NCBI GenBank assembly: GCA_013327885.1
Contig: JABUMY010000005.1
Coordinates: 62,001-126,000 of the forward strand
Length of the DNA stretch: 64,000 nucleotides
Direction: 5' to 3'
Source of the DNA: Flavisolibacter longurius
GTDB lineage: Bacteria > Bacteroidota > Bacteroidia > Chitinophagales > Chitinophagaceae
The notes beneath the pieces were generated by a model that had not been told where the DNA came from, ran no database searches, and saw only the letters and a program-made list of their open reading frames with translations. Of the stretch, positions 39,002 through 47,456 are shown in pieces (the first letter of the stretch is position 1; each line of letters begins with the position of its first letter). Both the position numbers and the translations under genes were made by a program.

Positions 39002-40684
39002 CTAAACTTTACCGATCCAGTAAGGTGTTTGCTTAAGCGATGGATTGTAGCGGAAGAGCAAGGGATCTACCGGGAGGTAGAAGCCTTCCCGTTTAAAGCG
39101 TATCTCATCTGATGGCAGCCAGTCAACATTGTTCTTGTATTCACGGGTGCGCAGCAGATCGTAAAAGATGTGTCCTTCCAGGAACAATTCTTTTCCCCTC
39201 TCCAGGATGTATTGTTCCATCACTTCCTGTTTTGAAAGACCATGGGCCAGGATAAGATCTTTGTCGTTCGGATCGTTGGGATCTTTGATGTGGGCACCGT
39301 TGCGGATTCTGAAAAAGTTGATGATGTCAACAGCCGCATCCGGGTTATTGCGGTACAACTCCACCTCCGCTTTCAGCAGCATGATATCCGCCAGGCGGAA
39401 AATGACCATGTTGTTACTCAGGTAAGGCTCGCGTTTGTTGGGACTTCTGTACGTAACATTGGAGTACTTGATGCTGGAGGGCCTGTCCTGTTTTACGTAG
39501 TCAAAATTTTTCCGGAAGCGAATGTCAGTGCTGTCCATGATCGTTTTATTTTCATCCGGCAACCATACCCATTGCGTACCGTCCCACCACCAATGCGCAG
39601 GAATAAATTCACCGCTGATCTTAAAGTGCTTGGTCAGGTAGGCCTGTGGTACAAAAAAACGTGGGTTGGAACCAAAATATTCTACATAGTCGCCACGAAG
39701 AAAGGACATACCAATATGACCGGCAGAACCTTCAAGGTTGTCTTCGCTGGCTGCCAGCTCAAAGATGCCTTCCGTGCTTTTGCCAATGAACGTATTGTAA
39801 TAACGTGAGGTGTCTGTCAAGGTATAGCCGCCCATGGTCATGATCCTGTTGATAGCAGTGTCGGCGCTGTTGATGTCCTGCATATCGGGCTGGCTGCTGT
39901 TGACATTCTTCATGGTGCCACGCCATAGGTAGAAATGCGCCAGTAAGGCATAAGCAGATCCTTTGTTGGCGATCACGCCCCAGTCGCCTGCATTCTCGTA
40001 ACCCCAGTTCAGCAGGCTGGCAGCCATTTGCGCATCTTTTTCGATCTGTGCATACACTTCTGTTTTCGGACTGCGTGGCAACTGCGGTGCGGTGAGCGGG
40101 TCTTCGTAAGTGGTTGTCACCAGGGGCACATCGCCCCAAACGCGGGTCATCACAAAGTAGGAAAGACCGCGCAGGAAATAAGCCTGGCCCAGGATGTTTT
40201 TCCTGAATTTTTCAGCATCTTCTTCATCGCTGAAAATTTCGGAAGATGCTGCCGTTGCTTTTTCGATGATAAGGTTGGACATGGCAATAGACTTGTAATG
40301 CTTTGTCCAGTTACCAAGCGAGTTGTAATTGTAGCTACCGGTAAAATCGCCATTTTGAATGGACTCAAGGCCGTCGCCACCGCCACGATCGCCGCTGTAC
40401 TGGATCGTGAAGTAGTTTTTAGCCATGGCATCACCATACATGTAATAGTAGATCTTGCCGCCGTTATAGCTCCAGCTATCATTTGAATTTGGGCCAAAAA
40501 ATGCTGCCCTTACCAGGGAGTAATTGCCTGCCATGGCTGACCTGAAATCGCGGCCATTTTTCCAGAAGGCGTCTGCGTAAGTAGAGTTCTTCGGCTCCTG
40601 GTCGAGGATCTTTCTGCAAGAGCTAACTGCCAGCAACGTGATGGCGGTGACCAGGTATATTGCGTGGATAGAAATTCGTTTCAT
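39002..40684 (-). CDS. SusD/RagB family surface lipoprotein
   Basis: A protein of 560 residues with lipoprotein signal LLAVSSC (Cys23). The SusD hallmark regions are present: FRSAMAGNYSLVRAAFFGP near the N terminus, ILGQAYFLRGLSYFVMTRVWGDVPLV in the TPR-like part, and YILERGKELFLEGHIFYDLLR near the C terminus. It caps the SusC porin and captures ligand. It lies 18 bases after SusC. In a Hyp/arabinose locus the ligand could be glycosylated peptide, with RagB-type peptide uptake as a known precedent. Confidence 0.95.
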   Translation of the reverse strand: MKRISIHAIYLVTAITLLAVSSCRKILDQEPKNSTYADAFWKNGRDFRSAMAGNYSLVRAAFFGPNSNDSWSYNGGKIYYYMYGDAMAKNYFTIQYSGDRGGGDGLESIQNGDFTGSYNYNSLGNWTKHYKSIAMSNLIIEKATAASSEIFSDEEDAEKFRKNILGQAYFLRGLSYFVMTRVWGDVPLVTTTYEDPLTAPQLPRSPKTEVYAQIEKDAQMAASLLNWGYENAGDWGVIANKGSAYALLAHFYLWRGTMKNVNSSQPDMQDINSADTAINRIMTMGGYTLTDTSRYYNTFIGKSTEGIFELAASEDNLEGSAGHIGMSFLRGDYVEYFGSNPRFFVPQAYLTKHFKISGEFIPAHWWWDGTQWVWLPDENKTIMDSTDIRFRKNFDYVKQDRPSSIKYSNVTYRSPNKREPYLSNNMVIFRLADIMLLKAEVELYRNNPDAAVDIINFFRIRNGAHIKDPNDPNDKDLILAHGLSKQEVMEQYILERGKELFLEGHIFYDLLRTREYKNNVDWLPSDEIRFKREGFYLPVDPLLFRYNPSLKQTPYWIGKV

Positions 40685-40702
40685 AAAAATTGACGCTTGC
40701 TT

Positions 40703-43700
40703 TTAAAAGTTTAATTCAACACCGATGGTGTACTTTTTGGGAATCGGGTAGCCGGCACCGTTGTATTCGCCGTAAGGGTTTACCGCTTCGGCATCGGGCA
40801 GCTTTTTGGATTGCTGAATCATCAGCAGGTTATCGATGATGCCAAACACCCGTAGCTTGTTGATACCGCTCCGCTTCAGGCCGTTGTTGCCGAAATTGTA
40901 ACCCATGTTCACACTCTTGATCCTGAAATAGCCACCTCTTTCAAGGAAGAAAGTTTGCGCACTGGTGTAGTATGCCCGCCAGGAACCAATGTCATACTTC
41001 GCGTAGGTAGCAATGTCTCCCGGCTTTTGCCAGATATCGATCTTGCTGAAATCAGGTGTAGAATACTGTGCAAACGTATTGGCATCGGCAAAGCTGGACG
41101 TGTTGAAGATGTCGGATTCATACAGGTTAAGCACATCCCTGTCGAAGGTGAACGTGGAGAAGATGCTCAGGTTAAATCCTTTGTAAGTAAAGTTGTTGAT
41201 CCAGCCACCGGTGAATTTCGGGTTGGGATCGCCAACAGGCATTTTATCGGGATTTACCCAGTCGTTGTAAATGTCGATAAAGCTGTTACCATCAAGATCG
41301 GCCAGGTAAAATTCACCACCCTGGTAAGGTCCGTTACCACCCAATCTATCACCCGTGAAGGGATTACCGGGTACATGATCATCGGTTTGAAAAACACCCA
41401 GGGTTTTGTAGAGGTAAAACGAATTGATTGGCCTGCCTACGGAGAGGATGTGTGATTTATCGAACCGGTCGCCACTCATGGGAAGGTCACGACCGCCATT
41501 CGGCAGGCTTAAAATTGCATTCTTGTTATACGAAATGTTGAAGGTCGATTGCCATCTCAGGGCACTGCTGTTCGAAAGCGGGTTAGCTGTAAAGGTGAAT
41601 TCCGCACCGGCATTCCGTACGCCAATGGAGTTGGTCATCGCCTGGTCGTAGCCCGTAGTAACGGGAAGGATCACACTGAACAACTGCAAGGAACTTTCTT
41701 TGTTATAGATGTCGAATGAAGCGGAATATTTTCCATTCATCAACTCCAGGTCCGTACCAACGTTCCATTGCAGGGATTTTTCCCAGCTCAGGTTTTTCTG
41801 TGCCACACCATTCAGGAAGTTGGGGGTAACAGCAGCCTGCCCATTGTAGGAAGCCGATTGCGTGTTGCCGGCAAAAGCGCCTGCATTTACGTTGTACAGA
41901 TTATACTGGAGATAATTCGATCCCGGCAAACTTCCGGATGTACCCAGACTGGCCCGCAGCTTTACAAGTGTGAAAGGCAGCCGGGAATTTTTGATAAAGT
42001 TTTCTTCGGATACGATCCAGCCAACAGAAGCAGAGGGGAAATAACCCCACTTGTTGTTCTTGCCAAAACGGGAAGAACCATCACCCCGGAAGCTGCCCGA
42101 CAGCAGGTATTTGCCGTCGTAGTCATACGACAACCGGCCATAGAAGGACAGCAAGCCAAAGGCCTGGTAGTCGGACGAAGCGCCAATGCGGTTTTGAATA
42201 AAGCCCTGCACAACCTGTATCTGGTCGGAAACACCATTGGCGCCGGCAGCATACACGGTTTGGTTTTCGTTGAACTGAATATCCGATCCTACGACTGCGC
42301 TGAGATTGTGTCGGGAAAAGCCCTGGTTATAGGTAAGGAAGTTGGAAGAAAGCAAGTTTACGTTGTTGCTGGAAAATGCCGAGGAATAATTGCCATTCCC
42401 GTTTTCCAATGCATTGGTGCGGTTGAAATCTCTTCTTGACATGTTGAGCATGTAAGAATTCTGCGAGCTTGCCCGCAGGTTTTTGGTGATCTCGTACGTA
42501 AGGTTCAAGTTGAAAGAAAACATATTGCCTACGTTCTTGTCCATGTTCTCGTCGTACTGTCCCAACAGGAATTCTTTCTTGACCGGGTCGAGATTGAAAA
42601 GCGAAGAGGGCATACCGCCGGCGTTAAGATTGATGGGGCTGGAAGAGCTGCCGTTACCACGGGCACGATCGCTACGTGAGTAATAGATGATCGGGTTGAT
42701 ATCCAGTTTTCCTCCCAGCGATTTTGCATTTAAATTCAACCGCATGGCATAACGCTTAAAGCCGGTTGCCTTGATGATCCCTTCTTCGTCGTAATAACTT
42801 GTGCTGAAACGATACGCCATGCCGCCATCAGCACCACCGCTTAAACTCAGGTCAGCACTCTTGATCAAGCCCGTTTGATAAAACATATCCTGCCAGTCGG
42901 TGTTGCCGTTAAAGGCCGGGTTCAAACTATCGGTAAGCAACATGGGTAAATTGCGCTGGTTAGGATAAAGCAGCTGGCGCTGCAGGATTTCCATCTTCTG
43001 TCTGCGTTCAACCGTACCCAATGTCACATCACGCAACTCGGGTCGCTGGGTGATACCGGTATAGGCTACGATCGTCACCCGGGGGGCACCGCTTCTGCCT
43101 TTTTTGGTTGTGATCAGGATAACGCCGTTTGCTGCCCTTGAGCCATAGATAGCGGAAGCAGAAGCATCTTTCAATACATCGATGGACTCAATGTCATTTG
43201 GGTTGATGCCTGCAAGAAAGTTTGTACCGGTGCCGGTATTGGGACTGGTATACGTCTCCGTGGGTTGCGGCACCCCATCTACCACATAAAGGGGCTGGTT
43301 AATGACGTTAAAGCCATCGTTATCAAAATCACGGCTAACAAGGGAGTTGCCCCGAACAGATACGGTAGGCGTTGCTCCCGGCTGCCCTGAGAAGTTTTGC
43401 ACGTTCACACCCGAAAGGCGGCCCTGCAGCAACTGGTCGAAGCTGGCCGCCGGCAGGTTTTCAATTTCTTTGCCCGAGATACTGGAAATAGCTGCCGTTG
43501 TCTTTTTACGTGTGATCTTCTGGTAACCGATCACAACGACGCCTTCCATTTGAGAGTCTGAATCAACAAGGGAAACGGTCAGGCTGCCGTCGGTGCCGAC
43601 CGTTACATTCTGGGTCACGTAGCCCACCGCGCTGATCACCAGCACGTCTCCCGGTTTCGCCGGGATGTTGAAGACCCCTCTCAGATCAGATTGAGCGCCG

Positions 43701-43840
43701 ACGTTGGTACCCTTTACCATAACGGCGGCAGCTTCAACAGGGACACCCTTTGCATTCTGCACGACCCCTCGGACAGGTACTTGCGCAATGGATGAAAGTA
43801 CTGTGCATAGGAAGCACAGCAAAAGCGTAACTTTTTTCAT
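40703..43840 (-). CDS. SusC/RagA family TonB-linked outer-membrane transporter
   Basis: A protein of 1045 residues. A signal peptide (to about residue 20) is followed by a carboxypeptidase-like regulatory domain (about 22-95), a TonB-box-like stretch VVVIGYQK, a plug domain (about 115-225, DPNDIESIDVLKDASASAIYG-type signature as NPNDIESIDVLKDA) and a large beta-barrel ending in the aromatic terminus VELNF. It transports large ligands through the outer membrane with TonB energy. It is the first gene of SusC-SusD-fasciclin-DUF5007. No anti-sigma/ECF pair is adjacent, so control is probably by the AraC protein or a distant regulator. Confidence 0.96.
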   Translation of the reverse strand: MKKVTLLLCFLCTVLSSIAQVPVRGVVQNAKGVPVEAAAVMVKGTNVGAQSDLRGVFNIPAKPGDVLVISAVGYVTQNVTVGTDGSLTVSLVDSDSQMEGVVVIGYQKITRKKTTAAISSISGKEIENLPAASFDQLLQGRLSGVNVQNFSGQPGATPTVSVRGNSLVSRDFDNDGFNVINQPLYVVDGVPQPTETYTSPNTGTGTNFLAGINPNDIESIDVLKDASASAIYGSRAANGVILITTKKGRSGAPRVTIVAYTGITQRPELRDVTLGTVERRQKMEILQRQLLYPNQRNLPMLLTDSLNPAFNGNTDWQDMFYQTGLIKSADLSLSGGADGGMAYRFSTSYYDEEGIIKATGFKRYAMRLNLNAKSLGGKLDINPIIYYSRSDRARGNGSSSSPINLNAGGMPSSLFNLDPVKKEFLLGQYDENMDKNVGNMFSFNLNLTYEITKNLRASSQNSYMLNMSRRDFNRTNALENGNGNYSSAFSSNNVNLLSSNFLTYNQGFSRHNLSAVVGSDIQFNENQTVYAAGANGVSDQIQVVQGFIQNRIGASSDYQAFGLLSFYGRLSYDYDGKYLLSGSFRGDGSSRFGKNNKWGYFPSASVGWIVSEENFIKNSRLPFTLVKLRASLGTSGSLPGSNYLQYNLYNVNAGAFAGNTQSASYNGQAAVTPNFLNGVAQKNLSWEKSLQWNVGTDLELMNGKYSASFDIYNKESSLQLFSVILPVTTGYDQAMTNSIGVRNAGAEFTFTANPLSNSSALRWQSTFNISYNKNAILSLPNGGRDLPMSGDRFDKSHILSVGRPINSFYLYKTLGVFQTDDHVPGNPFTGDRLGGNGPYQGGEFYLADLDGNSFIDIYNDWVNPDKMPVGDPNPKFTGGWINNFTYKGFNLSIFSTFTFDRDVLNLYESDIFNTSSFADANTFAQYSTPDFSKIDIWQKPGDIATYAKYDIGSWRAYYTSAQTFFLERGGYFRIKSVNMGYNFGNNGLKRSGINKLRVFGIIDNLLMIQQSKKLPDAEAVNPYGEYNGAGYPIPKKYTIGVELNF

Positions 43841-43924
43841 GCAGTAGGTTTTATTTAAAATTGAGAATACGACTATAGAAAGCAGGCACTAAAACTAGAC
43901 GGAAAGAGCAGGAATGAGTTTACG

Positions 43925-43954
43925 AATCTTAACCAACGCTTACCAATTTTTACC
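43925..43954 (-). repeat. Three contiguous 10-base direct repeats upstream of SusC
   Basis: On the minus strand, from 43954 down, the units read GGTAAAAATT, GGTAAGCGTT and GGTTAAGATT, with no spacer. They start about 85 bases upstream of the SusC ATG. Helically phased direct repeats are typical of multimeric activator sites. Compare the phased TTAA elements at 3901-3945 before the other TonB-receptor gene pair. Confidence 0.55.
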
Positions 43955-44040
43955 TTAGTTTCTTTAGTAATATTTTGAAGGAAAGCGCAGGAAAAGATGA
44001 TGTTCATACGCGGTATTGCCGAAACAAGGCACTGGCTATA

Positions 44041-44075
44041 CGGCCGGCAATAAGCGGCCGGCTTACCGAAACAAG
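44041..44075. promoter_or_regulatory. CGGCCGGC repeat with GCCGGCTTACCGAA element
   Basis: CGGCCGGC occurs at 44041 and 44055, and the two GCCGGC cores (44043-44048, 44057-44062) can form an inverted pair. The right copy continues as GCCGGCTTACCGAA (44057-44070), shared in 13 of 14 bases with 35896-35909 upstream of the GH127 gene. Confidence 0.4.
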
Positions 44076-44194
44076 CAACAGAAAACTTGACATAAAAGCA
44101 TTGCATTTTCATTCTCTATCATTCCCATATTGACAGGAACAACTGCGTGAAACGAAAAGCTTTACAATTGAAATAAAAAGCGTGGGAACAGGAA

Positions 44195-44263
44195 GATTAA
44201 TTCGGTAGCGCAGGATGAAAACCGGCATATTAAAAATGCTCCGGCATTACGCTATCGAATAAA
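44195..44263. repeat. Long imperfect dyad downstream of DUF885
   Basis: TTCGGTAGCG (44201-44210) faces CGCTATCGAA (44250-44259), 9 of 10 paired with one G-T, and inside them GCAT/ATGC (44225-44228, 44236-44239) pair near the centre. It could be an RNA stem-loop in the 3' region of the DUF885 transcript or a regulator site. The left part, on the minus strand GCTACCGAATTAATC, matches the element at 21298-21314. Confidence 0.4.
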
Positions 44264-44331
44264 GAGGCACCTGGTTCACCTCTGGTGAATCATTGTTGAA
44301 CAGCATTCATCCTTAGCTCTTGTGTTTGCGA

Positions 44332-46113
44332 TCAATGCGCCAGTTGCTTTACCGGAACATCGTAAAACTTCCATTTTGTTGTAAAGTCTTCTGCCAGTGA
44401 CTGGTTTGTCAGGATGGCCCTGATCATTTCCACGGGCATTGCATTCAATTGCAGGATGGCATCATGAAATTGTTTGTATGTCATTTTGCCACTGTCCACC
44501 AATTCTTTTTTCAAGGCATAAAACTGGCGGCCACCGGTGAGGTAGGCCAACTGGTAAAGAGGCGGGTACCGGCCAACGAAAGAACGGCGCACTTCGCCTT
44601 CGGCATTGGCTCTTTCATGCCCAACGCGGTCTACCAGGAAATCGATGCACTGCTGCGGATTCCATTTCCCCATATGATAATTCAGCGAAAAAATAATTCT
44701 TGCACAGCGATGCATGTGCCAGAACAACATGCCCATCCGGTCTTCGGGACTTTGCGGGAACTTCATGTCCCACAGGAGAAGCTCCCAATACAGGGCCCAG
44801 CCTTCGGTCCAGAATGGTGTGTTGAAGTTGCGATAGGTTCTGTACCGGCTGTTCATGTAGTATTGCAGGTTATGTCCCGGAATGAGTTCGTGCTGCACGG
44901 TAGCCCTTGAAAAATGCGGATTGTTTCCCCGCATACTCATGCGCCTTTCTTCTTCGGCCATTGTATTAGTGGGATAAGAAATACTGATATCGGCACCACC
45001 GGTAAAAAACGGATTCACCAATTGCCGCTCGGGTGTCATCATGATCATGCCCCAGGTTTCTTCGGCCAGTGGCGGAACGGTTATGAGGTCGTGCTTTTTG
45101 ATAAAATCAACCGATTCGTTGTAAAGACGCAGTATCAATTCGGGTTGCTTTCCGGCAGGCACAAACGTATTTTTTACTTTTTCCTGTGCTGCTTTCCAGT
45201 TCGTGCCAAAACCCATCTCTTTTGACGCTTTCAGCAGCTCGGCTTCGCACCAGGCAAATTCACGGTTTGCCTGCTCGATCAGTTCTTCCGGCGAATAAGG
45301 GATCATTTCATAGGTCAGTTGTTGCACCAACACATCGCGTCCTACGGGCTGGCCTACGATCCCACTTTTATCCTGCGGCGGAACGTCGCTGGCTTTGTTT
45401 TTAAAGGCCGTTGCATAGGCCGTTAACGCTTCATCCAATGTTTGGTAAGACTTGGGCACCCACCAGGTAAACATGGGATCGTAACCGTTGTAAAATTCAT
45501 TGATGCTGGCAAGCGTTTGCTTTAGGTTGGCGATAATGCCGCCGCTTTCATACAGCACATCCGAATCCAGCTTTTTTTCTTCTTTCAACTGTGCTGTCAG
45601 TGCTTTTACTTCGGCTGCCATGCCAGCCCACTCTTTTGCTACCTGTTCGGCATCGAGCTGGCCGCCACGGCGCCTTGTTTTTTCCAGGCTGTAAACCTTA
45701 TCGGCAAAAGGGAACCAGGGTTTTGTCTTTGCATCGGTTCTTGCATCATCTGCTGCAAGGCGCAGCTTTTCATCCAGGTCGCGTTTGAAAAGAATATAGT
45801 CGGCCTTGCATTCCTGCGAAAGCGATTTAAAGCTGATCGCCTCCAGCCTTTTTAAATACGAACGATGCAAGCTTTCAAGCTTCTCACGCTTTTCCGGCGA
45901 ACCGGCACCGGCATCGCCGCCCCACCCTCTGCTGCTGGTGCTTGGACTATAATACCTGGCCAGCGCACGGTAATCTGCATTGTAATGCTGCATCAGGTTG
46001 GGCATTTCCTGGCAAGGCACAAATTCACTGTTCTTGCTTTGCGAAAAAGCAGAGATGCTTAACAAGCAAATACAAAAGAAAAGATGGGTGCGATGTATGA
46101 AATGTTTTTGCAT
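44332..46113 (-). CDS. DUF885 family metallopeptidase-like protein, exported
   Basis: A protein of 593 residues. The ATG at 46113 gives a signal peptide (MQKHFIHRTHLFFCICLL... AFSQ); the frame to 46170 adds a non-signal extension. The DUF885 hallmark HELIPGH is at 408-414, an HExxxGH zinc-type motif, with RTYRNFNTPFWTEGWALYWE supplying a downstream Glu. Members are thought to be thermolysin-like peptidases. It is the last gene of the run DapA2-aldehyde dehydrogenase-epimerase-oxidoreductase-DUF885 (59-base gap), which suggests activity on Hyp-containing peptides; cleavage specificity is unproven. Confidence 0.85.
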   Translation of the reverse strand: MQKHFIHRTHLFFCICLLSISAFSQSKNSEFVPCQEMPNLMQHYNADYRALARYYSPSTSSRGWGGDAGAGSPEKREKLESLHRSYLKRLEAISFKSLSQECKADYILFKRDLDEKLRLAADDARTDAKTKPWFPFADKVYSLEKTRRRGGQLDAEQVAKEWAGMAAEVKALTAQLKEEKKLDSDVLYESGGIIANLKQTLASINEFYNGYDPMFTWWVPKSYQTLDEALTAYATAFKNKASDVPPQDKSGIVGQPVGRDVLVQQLTYEMIPYSPEELIEQANREFAWCEAELLKASKEMGFGTNWKAAQEKVKNTFVPAGKQPELILRLYNESVDFIKKHDLITVPPLAEETWGMIMMTPERQLVNPFFTGGADISISYPTNTMAEEERRMSMRGNNPHFSRATVQHELIPGHNLQYYMNSRYRTYRNFNTPFWTEGWALYWELLLWDMKFPQSPEDRMGMLFWHMHRCARIIFSLNYHMGKWNPQQCIDFLVDRVGHERANAEGEVRRSFVGRYPPLYQLAYLTGGRQFYALKKELVDSGKMTYKQFHDAILQLNAMPVEMIRAILTNQSLAEDFTTKWKFYDVPVKQLAH

Positions 46114-46172
46114 ATACTGGAATTGAATAGCGCAGACTTGTAATAGAATTCTCACAACAGATGCATTCAACC

Positions 46173-47417
46173 TTAGGAAAAACGCTCCGGGTGAAAGGCA
46201 TCAATAGCCACTTCCGGTTTTTTGTTATTGGCCAGGTCAGCCACCACTTTTCCACTGGCAGGGCCAAGGCTTAAGCCCATCATGGCATGGCCGCCAGCAA
46301 TGATCAAATTTTCAAACTTGTTTGATTTTCCCAAGTAAGGCAGTCCGTCGGGCGAACAAGGACGAAAGCCAAACCAGATGTCTTTTTTCTCCGGCATTAT
46401 TAACCGCATGCCCGGAAAATAAGCCGGAACAGATTGCACAATGCCTTCTACCCTGTTCATGTTGACCTGGCTGTTTACCGGTGCTATTTCCATCGTACCG
46501 CCATAACGCATACGGCCATCCATAGGCGTTATGGCTACCCGGGCTTCACAAAGAATGGCCGGCACATTCAGCTTTTGTTCTGGCTGGTCCTGTGTGTACG
46601 AATAGCCTTTCCCTGGCATAAGCGGAATGGTAAGCCCGGCCATCTTTGACAACTGTGGCAGCCAGGAGCCGCCGGCCATAACAACGATATCGCCTTCCAG
46701 TTCACCTTTCGTTGTCACCACTTTTTTTATTTGCCTGCCGGAAGAAACGATTCTTTCAACAGGACTGTTTGTTTGAAAGGTTACGCCGGCATTTCGAAGG
46801 GAATCAAGCAATTGGGGGAGCAATTTATTAGGGTATAAATGCGCATCGCAACGGTAATGTACAGCGCCTAAAATATCCAGCTCTGTTTCGGGCTCCAACG
46901 CTTGCACTTCTGCTTTGTTGAGCACTGCAGCATCCAGGCCCATGGCTCTTGCCTTTTCGGCAAGATGCACTTCTTCTTCGGCAACTTTTTCTGACTTGTA
47001 ATACATCAGGATGCCTTTGTTCTCCAGGGCAAAATCAAATCCCGGCTCGTTTTGCAAGGCTGCAAAAAGCGATTTGCTGTATAGGTTTAAATTAAGGAGG
47101 TAAGGTGCAGCGGCTTCCACGTTTTGCGCCTTCGCAGTTTTCATAAACTTCAGGCCCCATGAAACAAGATCCCAGTTCAACGAAGGCTTTACATAAAAAG
47201 GACTTTTGGAATTAAACATCCATTTGATTCCCTGCGAGATCATGCCCGGTGCCGCCAGTGGTACAAAATGACTGGGAACGATCATTCCGAGATTGCCGTA
47301 TGAGCAACTGTCAAGCATATCTGTTTTATCAACCACCACTACATCCCATCCACTTTTTCGTAAATAGTATGCAGAACTCAAACCAATGATACCGCCTCCA
47401 ATGACTACCGCTTTCAT
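46173..47417 (-). CDS. FAD-dependent D-amino-acid dehydrogenase, probable cis-4-hydroxy-D-proline dehydrogenase
   Basis: A protein of 414 residues of the DAO/DadA family. The FAD-binding GxGxxG lies at residues 7-12 (VVIGGGIIGLSSAYYL), an acidic residue ends strand 2 (VVVDK), and the C-terminal FAD contact is GHAMMGLSLGPASG. GFRPCSPDGLPYLG is typical for DadA-like enzymes. No signal peptide is present. It lies 39 bases after the hydroxyproline epimerase gene, so the likely reaction is oxidation of cis-4-hydroxy-D-proline to delta1-pyrroline-4-hydroxy-2-carboxylate, with electrons going to the respiratory chain. A broader D-amino-acid substrate range cannot be excluded. Confidence 0.88.
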   Translation of the reverse strand: MKAVVIGGGIIGLSSAYYLRKSGWDVVVVDKTDMLDSCSYGNLGMIVPSHFVPLAAPGMISQGIKWMFNSKSPFYVKPSLNWDLVSWGLKFMKTAKAQNVEAAAPYLLNLNLYSKSLFAALQNEPGFDFALENKGILMYYKSEKVAEEEVHLAEKARAMGLDAAVLNKAEVQALEPETELDILGAVHYRCDAHLYPNKLLPQLLDSLRNAGVTFQTNSPVERIVSSGRQIKKVVTTKGELEGDIVVMAGGSWLPQLSKMAGLTIPLMPGKGYSYTQDQPEQKLNVPAILCEARVAITPMDGRMRYGGTMEIAPVNSQVNMNRVEGIVQSVPAYFPGMRLIMPEKKDIWFGFRPCSPDGLPYLGKSNKFENLIIAGGHAMMGLSLGPASGKVVADLANNKKPEVAIDAFHPERFS

Positions 47418-47456
47418 ATCACAGAATATTGCTTACAGATGAATGTCGTTACTTTT

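Larger units (their letters stand above)
43841..44331. other. 491-base regulatory intergenic region upstream of SusC
   Basis: No gene seen. It separates the DUF885 gene 3' end from the SusC start (both minus strand). It is rich in repeats: three 10-base direct repeats at 43925-43954, a CCGAAACAAG pair (44019-44028 and 44066-44075), CGGCCGGC twice (44041-44048, 44055-44062), and a long imperfect dyad at 44195-44263. It probably holds the SusC operon promoter and operators. Confidence 0.6.
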
